Positions 30,101 through 42,563 of a stretch of DNA of 64,000 bases are shown here, in pieces. The stretch covers positions 310,001-374,000 of the forward strand of contig BSYQ01000001.1 in the NCBI GenBank assembly GCA_030272585.1. The letters are read 5' to 3'. The translations under genes were made by a program, and so were the position numbers. A model generated the notes under the pieces. The model ran no database searches. It had not been told where the DNA came from and saw nothing but the letters and a program-made list of their open reading frames with translations. How positions within the stretch are numbered: position 1 is the stretch's first letter; each line of letters starts with the position of its first letter. The stretch is from Bryopsis sp. KO-2023. Taxonomy: Eukaryota > Chlorophyta > Ulvophyceae > Bryopsidales > Bryopsidaceae.

Positions 30101-31530
30101 GTTGGGGTCTTGTCGAATGACCGTTTTCTTATAGTATCCTGTGTTTTTTTCTTTCTTAACGATGGATGCAAGTTTGGAAAAAAAATTTGAAAAAGAAAGT
30201 TTCAGAATGGATGCGAGTTCTGTTGAGATGGGTGAAACTCTGGTTGCCATAATAGAGATGGAGAGTTTTTTCTGTGAATGTCTTCACTTTGCCTTTTTTT
30301 AGTGTTTTGACTTTTTTGTTTCATTCGTTTTTCCTGTTGTAAGAGCAGTTTACCCTGTTGAGTTTTTTGGGGAGGTGCATTTGTGGACCCACTTGAGATA
30401 GTATGCAACTTTGTTCATCCAAAAAAAGTTTTTTTATTAAAGAAGAAAGTGGAAGAAGATTGGACAAGTGGAATGGCTTCCAATAAATATGGGTATTGTC
30501 AGGTGTGGATTGCAATATTGATGTGCAATACTACAGAACCAGCTGGAGAGTTTTTCAGACACATTTCCATGCGACAGAAGGCATTTACTATTCAAAAATG
30601 GCAAACAGTCAGAACTGTTTGTCAGATTTTCGGTAAAACAAGGCAGGCACCCTCCAATCTTATTCAATGCATTCTATTAAACGTTGTATCTCTCTGCAAA
30701 GAAACCCACCCCCCAAATGAGGAAAATGTGCATGCAAACACTTCAAAGCGACCAAATCTTGATTCCCGCCTCCCCAGGCCTTGCACTCTCAACCCTTTTG
30801 CCCCACATATTGTACACATAACACATGCAAACCATCTGGTTGCTCTAGGACACAGGAACCCCTCACAAGACCCCCCCTGCCCTTCTATGAAAATCCAACA
30901 GTACACACCAAACCAGACAACAGCCGCACATCGACTCTCGCTGTCACTTTCTCTTTTTTCCCACTCGATACCCAAAAAACCCTTTATTTCCAGCATGAAA
31001 AACATCCTCCTTTCTTTACCACAGCCCCCACCAGCAATCCTCCCAGGATTCAGAACAGAAGGGGTCAAAAAAATTGTCCTCTCTGGACATAGAATTAACA
31101 TAAATGTGGATTTCGCACGCAGCATCATTTCGCTTTTCGCCTCCCTCATCGTGTTTCTGCGGTGTAGGGCAACTTCCCCACAAAGAAAAAAAAATCAAAC
31201 CCCCACCCCCTTTACACATACCTTATCACAATCTATGAAAAGAATCATGAGTTCTCACTTAATCTACAAAACCCCCGCCCACGTCCTCCTGCTACTAAAC
31301 TTAAAACCACCCCCCTCCCTGAGTTCATCATTCCCAATCCCCTTCTTTCAGTTGCCAAAAACAAAAGAAAAAAAATGCAACTTCCCTCAGCAACCTTTTT
31401 GTTTTCTTTTTTTCCAGGTAAATTTTTCTTTCTCAGGCCAATTTTTTTTCGGGAGGGTGGTGGTGACAGACCGTCACAATTCACTAAGATTTCACCACAG
31501 CCAAGAAAATACAAAACAGAGAAAAAGGGA
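27122..31530. other. 4.4 kb without a supported gene
   Basis: The region has many homopolymer and G- or C-rich runs (for example about 29717-29760 and 31180-31210). Weak candidates are a TATAAAGAG at about 28049 followed by a 128-codon plus ORF ending at 28547, a 91-codon minus ORF at 28890-29165, and a Pro/Ser/Asp-rich plus ORF at 29396-29662 preceded by a splice-acceptor-like CTTCCAG. None shows a family motif or a consistent exon chain. The 444-codon plus ORF ending at 31717 is treated as accidental. Confidence 0.6.
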
Positions 31531-33458
31531 TCAGCAAGAGTGTAGCCGAAAGCTCATCCTCATGCTGGGTGGAACGAGCGAAGTGAGTGAGGTCAAATCC
31601 TTCAGCGAGGATAACCCCACTGACGTGATTCTCTTACAATGTTCCAAGTTGAGATGTGCCAAGCTGGTCAGACCCCTCAGTTTGGGAACCCCTCTGTCTG
31701 TCACACGAGTACACTGACTCAAATCGATGTGTCTCAATCCCTTTAATTTCGTGATCGACTCCAGGCTTGAGTCCGAAATTTTCACGCACCCCCACATATC
31801 CAAGCACGTCAAATTAGACAGAGTGGTCAACCGGGTTAAGCCCTCGTCTGAGATCCTCTTGCATTTTGCCAGGTGCAATTCCTGCAGAGAGGTCAACAAC
31901 GCCAGCCGGTCCATCCCATGGTCAGTTATTTTGTATCGGAAACAGAGGTCCAGGTATTCCAGCTTTCTAAAATGGGTGAGATGTCTTAGACCATCGTCCC
32001 CGATCGTATCGGCACGAGTTTCGTAAGCATCGTTGGGCAAACTCAGCCGCCGGAGACTGTGCAGATTCTGAAGCATTGTGAGCCCTTCATGGGTTATCCC
32101 CATGCAACCCCCGATGTTGAGCGCCGTCAGCTGATCCATCGAACCCAGGTGATGGACTCCCTCATTTGTGATTTTCTTGCACCTGAGATCGAACATGCAA
32201 ACTTCTTCATCCTCCCTTACCCCCCCCCGCCCCCCCCAGCCTCCATCTTATCAGCACCAGACAGTCAAGCGGAAACCCCACAATAATTCTCTATACCTCT
32301 CTCTCACGGTAGAGGCACCCATGCGGAAATCAGTGAAATCAGACAGAACTAGGAAGCTGATGAATGTTTGAGAGACAGCAGCAATCATCGCATAATTCCC
32401 CAACTAACCTGTACATAACGAGCTCTATCAGCTTGGGCAACTTGGATACTGACGCCAGGCCATCGTTCGTGATTCCATCGCAGTGAGAGAGATCCAAAAA
32501 AGCCAAATTCTTGAGTGGAGCCAAATTCTCCAAGCTTTCCAGAGTCACACACTCTCTCAGGACTAAATGATCAATGCACGCCAAGTTGGAAATCGCTCCA
32601 AGTCCATCGCTGCTGATTTTCCCACAAGTGGTCAGGTTCAAGCGCTCCAACTTGAACAACTTGGAAACGTCAGCCAAAGCTGAATCGGTCAGGCCTTTAC
32701 CCAACCCCTTCAAGTCCAATCGTTGCAGAAATTGGCACGATCTCACAGTTTTTTTCAAAATCTCTGTAGTGGGAGTGGACTCATCCATCGACAGATGGGC
32801 AGACTGGATGGCTTCGTTCGTAGCTTCACACCAGTGTCGATTTACCAGTTTCATGGTCCCAATTGGTGGTGCTCTCAGTGGGAAATGAAGTATTGATACG
32901 ATTTCAGCGATCAAATCTTTCGACAAGCACCCCCATGGCATGTCCGCATCAACATCATCGCATGCTGTGATTTCACAGCTATCGACTGGAACTGGCAAAT
33001 CCTATTTCACAGAAACCCCTGGGGATTACTCATCGTGCATCTCAATTTGGTTTTAAATCAGCTCAGTGATTTCCTTTCAATTTAGCACCATCAGCTTACA
33101 ATGCACTGACTTGATTCTCACTGAAAGCATCGTTTTCGATACTTGTGATTGCCTGTGTTTAATTTTGTACAGGCAAATTTGTAGATGCGTGAAAATTCAC
33201 TTGGAAAACAGAGCCGAGCGTTAGGCACAGGAGGAAAACGAATATCGTTCAACCTGCAAAAGCGTCCACAACTTGCGCTACCTGGGCAGGCTTTGATTGA
33301 TCAAGGTCGCCCGCAGCAATCTGATCGAGACGAGCTCTGCCCTTAAACAAAAGCTTCAAAAATTCCAAAAGCGTCGCTAAGTGGCAGCTCAGACGTCCCT
33401 TGAATCTCAACAGCGCCTCGAGCGTGGATCGCCCCCGAGCACGCTGTACCAAGGCCAT
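31531..33458 (-). CDS. F-box / leucine-rich-repeat protein
   Basis: Exons on the minus strand: 33458-33282 (tentative), 33001-32409, 32182-31531. All are phase-compatible, giving 473 residues. If the first exon is wrong, an ATG at 32941 gives 394. An F-box-like segment (WGCLSKDLIAEIVSIL, then LVNRHW) is followed by about 12 LRRs of the AMN1/FBXL type: LERLNLTTCGKISSDGL, LDLSHCDGITNDGL, MYRCKKITNEGV (across the intron), LDLCFRYKITDHGM, LNLEHCKRITSVGL. Proteins of this layout are substrate receptors of SCF ubiquitin ligases; that role is inferred. The tentative first exon (MALVQRARGRSTLEALL) has no recognised domain. Confidence 0.8.
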
Positions 33459-34258
33459 CTTTCAGCGTTTTTAGCGCTATTTTTCTTCTCCTTTTTCTGC
33501 AGGAACGCCCCGCAGCAAGAGATCTAGTTTCGCAGAGGAGCAGCGCGACGCTGGGCGCGACAAAAGTACATACACTTGAGGGAAAACTTCGAATCCTAAC
33601 GGGGCGGAAGGTGCAAGCTAGCTGTTTCTTTTTTGGGGGGAATTGATACAAACAAGATTCTGCTGCGCGCTTCTCGTCTGCTAGTTTTCATTCTCAGAAC
33701 GGGCGATCAGATTTGAGTAGACGGGTCGTGTTGCTCCAACTGTCTGTGCCTGTTCTCTGGACTGCCACATTTCCCCACAATGGAAACACACAATTGAAAA
33801 TTGTGTGGCAATCTGTAGGAATGCAGCTGTAGATGGTCGCTTAATGAATTGTTTTCAGAGTTGGAGGCTCAGTTCAAGTGGTGTGTCGAGCATGTTTAGT
33901 TTGGACAGTTCTAAAAACTGACTCTTGTATTTCACAAAGCACATTTTCGTTTTCAGTCGATAACCTTTCAGAAGCACGAAGATGTTACCATTTATGATTT
34001 GGATGTGCGTTTCGATTTTCTCCCAGGTTTTTTCCTTGGGGAGCAGGTCAGTGGCAACCACATTTCGTTACAAGATATGGCGGTGTCTTTCACCAATTCA
34101 TTTGGACGTAAGACATTAGACACCAAACCCCTCTCCATCAAATCCCCATCCTTCATGCTCGGACCGTTATTCACTCCTGTTTTTCACTGCTATTCCACAT
34201 CGTCAAAACTCATACCCCCAGTACTGCAGCCTCAAAACTCTGCACAGGTTCGTTTGCT
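33459..34258. other. Intergenic, F-box gene 5' side to PRMT5 3' side
   Basis: Contains the presumed promoter of the F-box gene and, toward 34,000, the 3' UTR of PRMT5. Short ORFs on both strands carry no motifs. An inverted repeat CACAATTG...CAATTGTG occurs at about 33787-33805. Confidence 0.6.
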
Positions 34259-37200
34259 TTATTGACCCATCCAATGTGATCGACCATTCGAATTCTGGAT
34301 GGGGGTAACAACCGGCGAAGTGCAACACCATTCGTACCAAACCTGCCAGAAAATCAAACACATGTCCAAGTGTGAGCCATCCTGTCATAAACCTGGCGAA
34401 GATCAAACCTTTGCCACTTTTGATTCAATTCAAAAAAGAAAAGCAAAACCTCCCATTTCCAACCCTGAATTTCATCATGCTTTTATGTATATATCCATAC
34501 TTTCTGTTTCTCTACACAGACAAATGGCACCCTAAGTTTTGGGGAAAGCACTACAAACCATAACGGTTTGGGTCATTGAATCGCAATTACCTTGTGCTCT
34601 CCCATACACCGCCAAATATGTATAACAATTTGGGTGGCCCCTCGGGGTATATCAATTGGCTCAGCAAGTGGGAAGAAAATCGGGAACCAGCTCTGCATTT
34701 TTGGAGTGTGTTTTTCAGGCACAGTGCACAGCGTAATATCCTTGTACAGGACCGTCTCAAAATAGCCAGCAAAACCGTGCATAAGGGCAGCTGGGGATTC
34801 CGCTGACCGATAAAAAGCCAACTCGGTGTATCTCGAATTGTCGATCACATCAGCTCTGCAACCAGCATTCAAATCCACTCTGTGAAGTAAAAACTTGAAA
34901 TAAAATAAAATATAATAAATAATAAATAAATGAATTCCTCTGTCATTCGTTCCGTGACTGCTGTGTGCTGTGGGGTCCCTGGATGAATTTTTCCAAAACA
35001 TGAGCTCAAGACATAAAAAGAGGAATATCCACAGTGGTGAACTGAGCAATTATCCGAAGAGCTGGGGAACATACCTGTTGGGATGGCAAAACGTGAATAC
35101 TTCCTTGGATTTGGCAAGCTCTATGTAGTTGTGCAATTTTACACAGTATGCGGTTTCCACATGCTTCAAGTCATTGTGAGCCCTGGCAGCGTCATAAGTT
35201 TTGAAAGCGGTTGCCGGGGCAAGATAGCTGGTGTATGAACTAGGAATGCTGATGCCATCTTCCTAACATCACCACAATTCAATCAAAAAATGCAGAAAAA
35301 TAAAATAAAAATAGGCAGTGAGTGGAATTCTGCTATGTCGAGTTTTGTTCGGAGTTCTTCCTTCAGGCTTTGCTCAGCCTCCCTTAGATTTGAAAAAGTG
35401 AATGTAATTATACCTTTTACTATTTTATATATAAATGATTCTCTTCAACTTCTTGATATCATTCTAGCTGCTCTCTCTTTCCCAACAAGAAAACACACAC
35501 ACACACATGCTAAGACGTTTTTTTCACTTCTGTCAAGAGAACAACAAGGTTGTCTTGTACCTTCAGAAATCTCTGTGCTCCATCCAGACATTCTGGGGAG
35601 AGCTCGTTATCCCCAAACGATCCAAGCAATTCGCTAACTAAAATGTCCGCTTTCTCTGGAGCATGCCACTGTCTCATGTCTGCTGGCACCACGGTGACCG
35701 ATTCACCCCAACTGAAACAAAAAGCCAAATGTCTTCAATTCATGAACAAGAGCTTCCATCTCTTTAAAGTTTTCGTCAAGTCAGTCAAAATCCATTTATT
35801 AGCGGATCAATTTGTCCCAACAGAATCACCATACACAAGCTTACTTCTCATCCACTGCCCGATTCAGCAATGTTACGACTGCATTTGGATTTTTCTCCAC
35901 TGCGTAAACCTTGATGGTTCGGCCAGAGCGCTTCGATGCCTTTAATGAAGCCCGTACCAACGGTCCCCTCCCTGGATCAAACAAGAAGAACGTCGACCCT
36001 AAAAAGTCTATACAACTCTGCATAACTGATGGCACATGATAATACACTTCATATCCCAGGTAGTTATGCTATCTGAATGCTATTTTAAATGCACCAATAA
36101 TCTATTGAAGGGCAGTCTCTGACCACCACCATGTCAGTTTTTCTTATTCCATTCAAGGGTGAAATAGGGAGGGAAGACTACCTGCTCCAACCACCATGAC
36201 AATGATGGGCTCATGCTCTTTCCCCAGAATTGTTGGCCAGTCGCTCAGCGCTCGACAGATGGCCTCTTCATACGTGTCGTATTTTGCATCATCTCGCTCA
36301 AATACCTCGTACGTTTGAGATTCCAGATTATGTCTGAGAGGCTCCAATGGCGCCTGGTTTCGATTTACAATTAATTGTCTCAAATTCCCAGAAACGATGT
36401 TCAAACATTTGGATACATATTCTCCATTCCAAGTTACTTCAAGATAAAAAATAGATTCTGTCATATTTGGCCACAGTTTCATTTGACCATTTCTAAATGC
36501 GCAGATCATGGAAAATTAAAAATATCGCATGGTGTTCGGATAGATGCCTATACTTTTCACAAGCATGGAAAAATGATGGCTCAAACAAGAAATTGTTTCC
36601 AGGCAAAAAAAAAGAGAGAGAAGCATCGAACACGAAAGCCTGGGAAGAGTGAATTTTACCTGGAGTTTATCTCTGTAGGGAATTTCTATCAAAGCTTGAT
36701 CGTCCAGGGGAGTTATTCGACGAAACAGAAACGACAAGTACTCCCAATATGTCCGCATCTGGCCATCTTCAAAACGAACTCCACCATTTGCAGGAGGCAC
36801 GCTTGGTGGAGTGCCGTGAAGCTTGGGTCCACTCAGAACAAGCTGAAAAACCGCACAAGCACCAATCGAAACAGGATACTTTTGTTTGAGTAGTGGTTGA
36901 TATGACTGATCCCAATTTGAGAATAAATACACATCCGAGCGAAATTTGGGGAGTGAGAAAACCCTGTTCGTTTCACATTTCATAGTGTTTGTAAGACTCA
37001 GTGGGGTGCAATGCATTGGTTGATTGTCTGACCTGAACGTTCCTCTTGAGAAAGGTTTCTACGACTTGCTGATGGCGTTTGGACAACGTGGGGAAACCTT
37101 TCTTGTTTGTGATTAGAATTCTGGTCGGAATTACAAGAGCTTTCACACTCTCGCCATAATACCGCTCCAGAACATCGTCGGAGGGTAGAGTTTCTGGCAG

Positions 37201-38417
37201 CTCCAGCATCAATCCCAGATAGCTGTGATGGTGGCACAACTGTCTGAGCGAGTTCCACCACATCCAAGGGTCGGTCTCCTCTATAAAAGAAATGGACAAG
37301 AAATTCGGGGTTAGCAGACGCCCTCCATTCTGGATCACAATGGTTATCCAGAATTAAAACAAAACAAAACGAGGGAGATGGAGGAAATGTCAAGTTTTCT
37401 GAGTCGAGCCAGAATTTCCACAGCTGGGGTGTCCGGCCAAGAGAAAGTAGAGTTTAGAGTGACAAAGAGAATGAAGATTTATTTTGAATATTTAGTCTTG
37501 TTTTTCTTTGGAAAACCGCACCCATGCGATCATCAGAAAGTGCACTAGACCCATTTTCTTGTGCGGTCACCTCCGAATCAGTCCCCAGCGGAATTTTCAC
37601 CCACACTGCCATGCATCCAAGTGCCCCCTCCAGCATCTGTTGAAGCAAATCGCGCAAATGCCTCAATATTGTGCGAATTTTCCATAAATGACAGTCACTA
37701 CTGCTGCAAAAGTCGTGAAACAAACATAAGGACTCCAGCATTGCGCACCTGGTGAATTATCATGGCTGTGTTTGCAACCCCAGCTTGCACTGCCCTCCCT
37801 GAAAGAACAACTGCCTGTAGGCCCAGATGGAGTGCCCAATCCAGTTCTTGTTTAAGGGCAAAGCAGCTGTCTTCCCTCACTGATTTTGTAGTGGAATCGG
37901 GACATATCCATGGGCTGATGGACCCCACCACCTGTTCGAGACATTGAATTTGAATGCACCCAGAAAGGTGGAGCCAAAAACACACTTTCACTCTTTCTTT
38001 AGAGTGTGACCTTTTGTCATACCTGACCAGACCATTGCCCAGACGTCAGGAGCAAATCTGAACGGGTGAAAGCTTGCGTTTGGACTGAGTTGCTCGATGC
38101 GGCGTGTTTCGGGCGACGATATCGGGGATGCACCAGTGGAGCGATCACAAAGTCGAAACCGCAACTCGTTCCCTCCTGCAACATCAGCAATCTGATTACA
38201 ATCTCGTCTGAAACACTGAAACCTTGGCGCATGAACTGTGAGTGTGGGGCGATGAACACCTGCCTACACCCAGACCAAGTAAGGGAAGGGATCTGTTGGG
38301 AGAGATCAGAGGAGTGAGCAAACTCACTTCGAGAGTTCCAACGATGTCGCAACAAAAAGCGACCTCCAGGCCTGCGAAACGGGCGTTTCCAAGATCTGTT
38401 CGTTTCCCCAGGGGCAT
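34259..38417 (-). CDS. PRMT5: Protein arginine N-methyltransferase 5
   Basis: Twelve exons (minus): 38417-38328, 38175-38023, 37931-37749, 37636-37522, 37280-37033, 36842-36660, 36353-36182, 35971-35845, 35711-35561, 35262-35075, 34879-34591, 34342-34259. They close to 660 residues, the usual length. The start MPLGKR resembles plant PRMT5. The N-terminal TIM-barrel part has [14 protein letters not shown] and PWMWWNS. The Rossmann fold has the SAM loop VVGAGRGPLV and [11 protein letters not shown]. The catalytic double-E loop is [19 protein letters not shown]. The C-terminal barrel has [12 protein letters not shown] and VWYEW. It makes symmetric dimethylarginine on Sm proteins and histones with MEP50 in nucleus and cytosol. 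It shares a promoter with the aspartate kinase gene. Confidence 0.95.
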
Positions 38418-38860
38418 GTTTCTTTGTTCTGTAAGGTGTGAGCTGCAGTCGAACGTTGTGGGCTTTGTTTCGCCATTGCCGTACGACGGCGGAGTTTCTG
38501 GCGGCGAGGCAACGTGGAACGGTGACACAGATATTAGAAGCGCAAGGGAAATCCCAAAGTGGCGGCTTGGTGTGCGCGTTGCTCAATGAGAAATGGGAGC
38601 TGGGACGTCTTGACGAGTTTCTTCAACGCCTCAACGACATTTGGCTGGTATCGTCGACCACCCAATCGTTTTGAGACAGCGAGGAATATGGTGCCCCCAA
38701 TCTGGCGGCGATGGTGTACGTTCATTCATCGGCCTCAGACGCGCGAATCGCCAAACTTGCCTTGATTTGATAGTGTGAGAGTTTTGGGAGTCAACATCCG
38801 CGTCTTTCTATAACTGAATCAGACCTCCAGGGTGCTGGGAGTATCGCAAATCTGAACAGC
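38418..38860. promoter_or_regulatory. Bidirectional promoter, PRMT5 / aspartate kinase
   Basis: 443 bp between the two divergent start codons. No clear TATA box was seen. It must contain both 5' UTRs and both promoters unless a noncoding first exon exists elsewhere. Confidence 0.6.
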
Positions 38861-41800
38861 ATGCGTCTTACGGCTTTCTCCTCCTCTGGCAATAGAGCTT
38901 CTGCTTTTCGTAATGTGGGAACCAGACACAGGCCTCCACGCGTTCATCCGACGCACAGGCCCCTCACCTGCAGGATATTACCGCAATTGATCAGAAACTT
39001 GCCATCCTTGTCAGCAACTGCTGAACGCGTGGAGGGGAACCTCGTCGCTCCTGGAAACCACTTGGAGCAGGTCTGGAAGGTCAATTGCATTGCTTATGCC
39101 TCTTTTCACTTAGATCCACAGTCAAATTCCTCAAAATATCCTTGTGTTGGACTGTCAGCTAGAGTCCTCAAAATGTTCCATTTTCCAAACAACCGATGAC
39201 CCAATGACTGACTGGGAAATTCTCACTGCACTTGAGATATCATCAATGATGTGTGTTTGATTCAGATATCGACTGTATATAAGTTTGGGGGATCTTCGGT
39301 GTCCACCCCAGAACGCATGCTGGAGGTTGCCGATATAATTTGCAGTTTTCCAGATGCCTATCCATGCATTGTCCTCTCTGCGATGGGAAAGGTCAGCCAA
39401 GCCAATATAAATCCTTTTCACAATATGGTGGCTTCATTTTGAATTTCTTGATGAGAACATGAAATAACAGTGTCTGAAAGCCATAATTCACGTTGTTTTT
39501 CCTTTTCCAGACAACGAATTTACTCTTGGAATCTGGGGCCTTGGCTTTGCAATGCAGTCCTGAAGAGATCGAATCCTTGGAGCCAGTCAGGTCCTATGAA
39601 ATATGAACAGTAAGACCTCATGCTCCCCCTCTTTTTGTCTGTCCGTTGCTGAAAGGAAAATAAGCTCTGCAAAATATTCATATCTATAGCAAAGCTTATT
39701 CTTAGACAGATAATATGTATCCGCATTTTTGCGGAGATATGCTGTTTTGCTGATGCAGTAGAGTTGTTAGAGTGGGCAATACATTGAAGAACTAGGGGAA
39801 GAGAGTGAATCCACATCAAAGTTTGTCCTTGTTGATGTAGGTGGATCTGCCAGCATCACATTGAATCCGTTGAAACACTGGGAGCTGACACTGCTACAAG
39901 GGAGGCTGTTCACACTTTACTTGCAGAATTGAAGCAACTCTTGACCGGAATATCGATGTTGCAGGTAATGTGGTCTGTCTGGGCGTGAACTCGTCTGTGA
40001 ATATACAAGACATCACACTGTAGACCCCTTGTTTTTCATGCTTTTTGCTGTTGATATTGAATGTAAGAACATTTGAATATTCAGGAATGCAGTGCCCGTG
40101 CTAGAGACAATCTGGTTTCTTTTGGGGAGCGGCTTTCAACAAGAATATTTGCTGGACTGCTGAGAGCTAAGGTATTGCATTCCTTCATTTCTAAGAATAA
40201 AACGTGTCAATCTTTTCCATAAAATTGTGTTGTCGGGTGTTTATAAACCTACCTGTACCAAGATATATCAACTTTCAAACTAGGAGTTGTTGTTTTTTTG
40301 TAGGGCGTCCCAGCACGGCAGTATGATGCATGGGAAATTGGATTTGTTTCTTCAGACGAATTCGGCAATGCTGATCTGGTGTACGAAGAAACATTGCGAA
40401 AGATACGAGAAACTTTGATTCGGGGGCAAAACCAACCACACGAAATCCCTATCGTCACTGGTTTTCTGGCAAAAGGCGAGAAAACAGGTATAGTCCGTCC
40501 ATCAGTCAGTCATGAGCCCTTTTCACTGAGTCTAGGTTGAAATTGCATTAAATCATTTTGCATAGGACATTTTGAGAGTTCAAACCAGTGTTTTCTTTTT
40601 GCTGTGGAACATCCCAGGCAACAATTTAGTTACTGTGGAGTATTGTTTTGGCTCCAGGTGCAATAACCACCCTTGGTCGTGGAGGAAGTGATTTATCAGC
40701 GACTGTCATTGGAGCTGCGCTCGGAGTTGCTGAAGCCCAAGTGTGGAAGGATGTAGATGGTGAGTTAAGTTCCAAAACACAGAGATATTTATTGCGTGCA
40801 ACTCCAACTGAAGCCACAATTCGCACACAGAAAAACACCAATTTACTGTAAAACCAGCCTGGTGTAAATCAAGAGCTTAAGTGAATGTTGTGCTGGGCAA
40901 ATCTGTTCAGGTGTACTGACCTGTGATCCAAGAATCGTCCCATCAGCTCAATCCGTGCCCTTGCTAACTTTTGAGGAGGCTGCGGAGCTTGCGCATTTTG
41001 GGGCTCAGGTGTTACATCCCCAAGCAATGAAACCAGCCCAGCTGCGAGGGAACATGGCTGTTCGAGTCAAGAACTCATACAACAGGTGATCAACGAAGAG
41101 CGTCAATCCAGACATGATCTGTGGGGCTCACCAGCCTGGGTGTCGGGTTCCTCTCTTTTCTTCCCAAGGTTTCGCCAGACAGCCTATGGCTTCCTCAGAG
41201 CATCACTTCTGTCGGTGGCTGAAGTTGACACCACCACATTCGTATCTTTTTTTGTGCATAACTTTTGCCCCTATGATGTTGAGATGCTTTGATGCTCCAC
41301 AGGACAGCACCAGGGACTTTGATTCAATCGGAACGTGATCTCAATGAATCTCTATTGAGCAGCCTGGTTGTGAAGAGGCACGTAACAATGGTGGATATCG
41401 TCAGTACCAAAATGGTTGGACAGTATGGTGAGTAATTTGCCTGGAGGATGTGTTAGTCTGTTTTCCAAGCCCGGTTATAGATCTCTCTTGCCATTCCGTA
41501 GCCAGGAAATATCAGCTGCAAATTGAAAAACTGACATTTTGGTTGTGTAAGTGCAGGATTTCTTGCCAAGGTGTTTGATATTTGTCGAGAGTATGAGATC
41601 TCAGTCGATGTGGTTGCCACAAGTGAAGTATCAATATCCCTCACCCTGGATGTGGATAGCTTATGGACTGATGAGGAGGTGGACCAAAAATTGGTGGTGA
41701 GTCTCATGCATGCATGCAGTTGCATTCAAGGGGGTGATATTTGTGACATTTTTTTTTGGATGCATATGCAGTCTCTGAGATCCGCCTTCAAGGAGTGGGC

Positions 41801-42235
41801 AGATGTGTCGTTTCGCCACAACCTTGCAATTCTGAGTCTCATCTGCAATGTGGGGAGGTCCAGCGAAATTCTCGTCAAGGTATGGTGGAGATGGGGGTGC
41901 TCTCCAGAGACAGTTTCAGCAGTTCCATAGACCCAAATTGAGGATTTTATACTCGGATTGCATACTAAACAACAGGGCATAAAATAAGCACTGGTGCTCA
42001 GCAGAAAGGCTTCCAGTTCCATTTATTTAACCCACAGTCTTTCGGGGTGTTGGAACGGACAGTCTTGATTTCTAATTGTCAGACTTTTTCTCTGTAGGTT
42101 TTCAAGGCCCTGGGGCAAGAGGGGATCAACGTCCAAATGATGAGCCAGGGAGCTTCCAAGACCAACATTTCTTTAATCGTCGATGAAAAAGAGGCATTGG
42201 ATGCAGTCAAATCAATCCACGACCAATTCTTTTAG
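38861..42235 (+). CDS. AK: Monofunctional aspartate kinase, plastid type
   Basis: Twelve exons: 38861-39070, 39266-39391, 39511-39590, 39841-39964, 40085-40171, 40304-40487, 40658-40759, 40911-41085, 41303-41427, 41557-41696, 41772-41879, 42098-42235. They close to 532 residues. The first ~70 residues are Ser/Arg-rich and fit a chloroplast transit peptide. The kinase domain has [44 protein letters not shown] and [15 protein letters not shown]. Two ACT domains follow ([36 protein letters not shown]). It phosphorylates aspartate, the first step to lysine, threonine and methionine. No homoserine dehydrogenase domain is fused, so it is expected to be the lysine-inhibited type; the inhibitor itself is inferred. 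Confidence 0.95.
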
Positions 42236-42563
42236 AACCGATAGCACTCCTTCATGGATAGAATGAATGCGACAATAAGAAATTGTACCAACATGTGATC
42301 ACTGTGAATTGGCTGGGTGGGTGTCCAAGGACAAGCGATATTGGGTTCAGGGTAGACACGAAAAGAGTGAGCTGGTTAGATTCGTTGGCATAGTTGAATG
42401 CATGGATAATAATCATCAGTTTTACGGTAGGCGCAATGAATCTGACGAATTCGTTTGATGTGAGCTGTGATGCAACAGTTCGTCAAAGTGTTGATTGAAT
42501 CCAAGGAAACCTCCCCTGCAGACCCCTGAATGTGTATATTTTCAAATCATACCCTTCCTATCT
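42236..42563. other. Convergent 3' intergenic spacer
   Basis: 328 bp between the stop codons of aspartate kinase and the SET gene. Presumed overlapping or abutting 3' UTRs; no other feature was seen. Confidence 0.6.

Noticed and set aside
30383-31717. A 444-codon plus ORF
   Set aside because: No domain, low-complexity His/Pro/Ser/Lys content, and its end runs antisense through LRR exons of a well-supported gene.
38017-38586. Long first ORF of PRMT5 (189 codons upstream in frame)
   Set aside because: It uses intron and promoter sequence; splicing MPLGKR...VGTLE to [10 protein letters not shown] gives the family's usual N-terminus and length.
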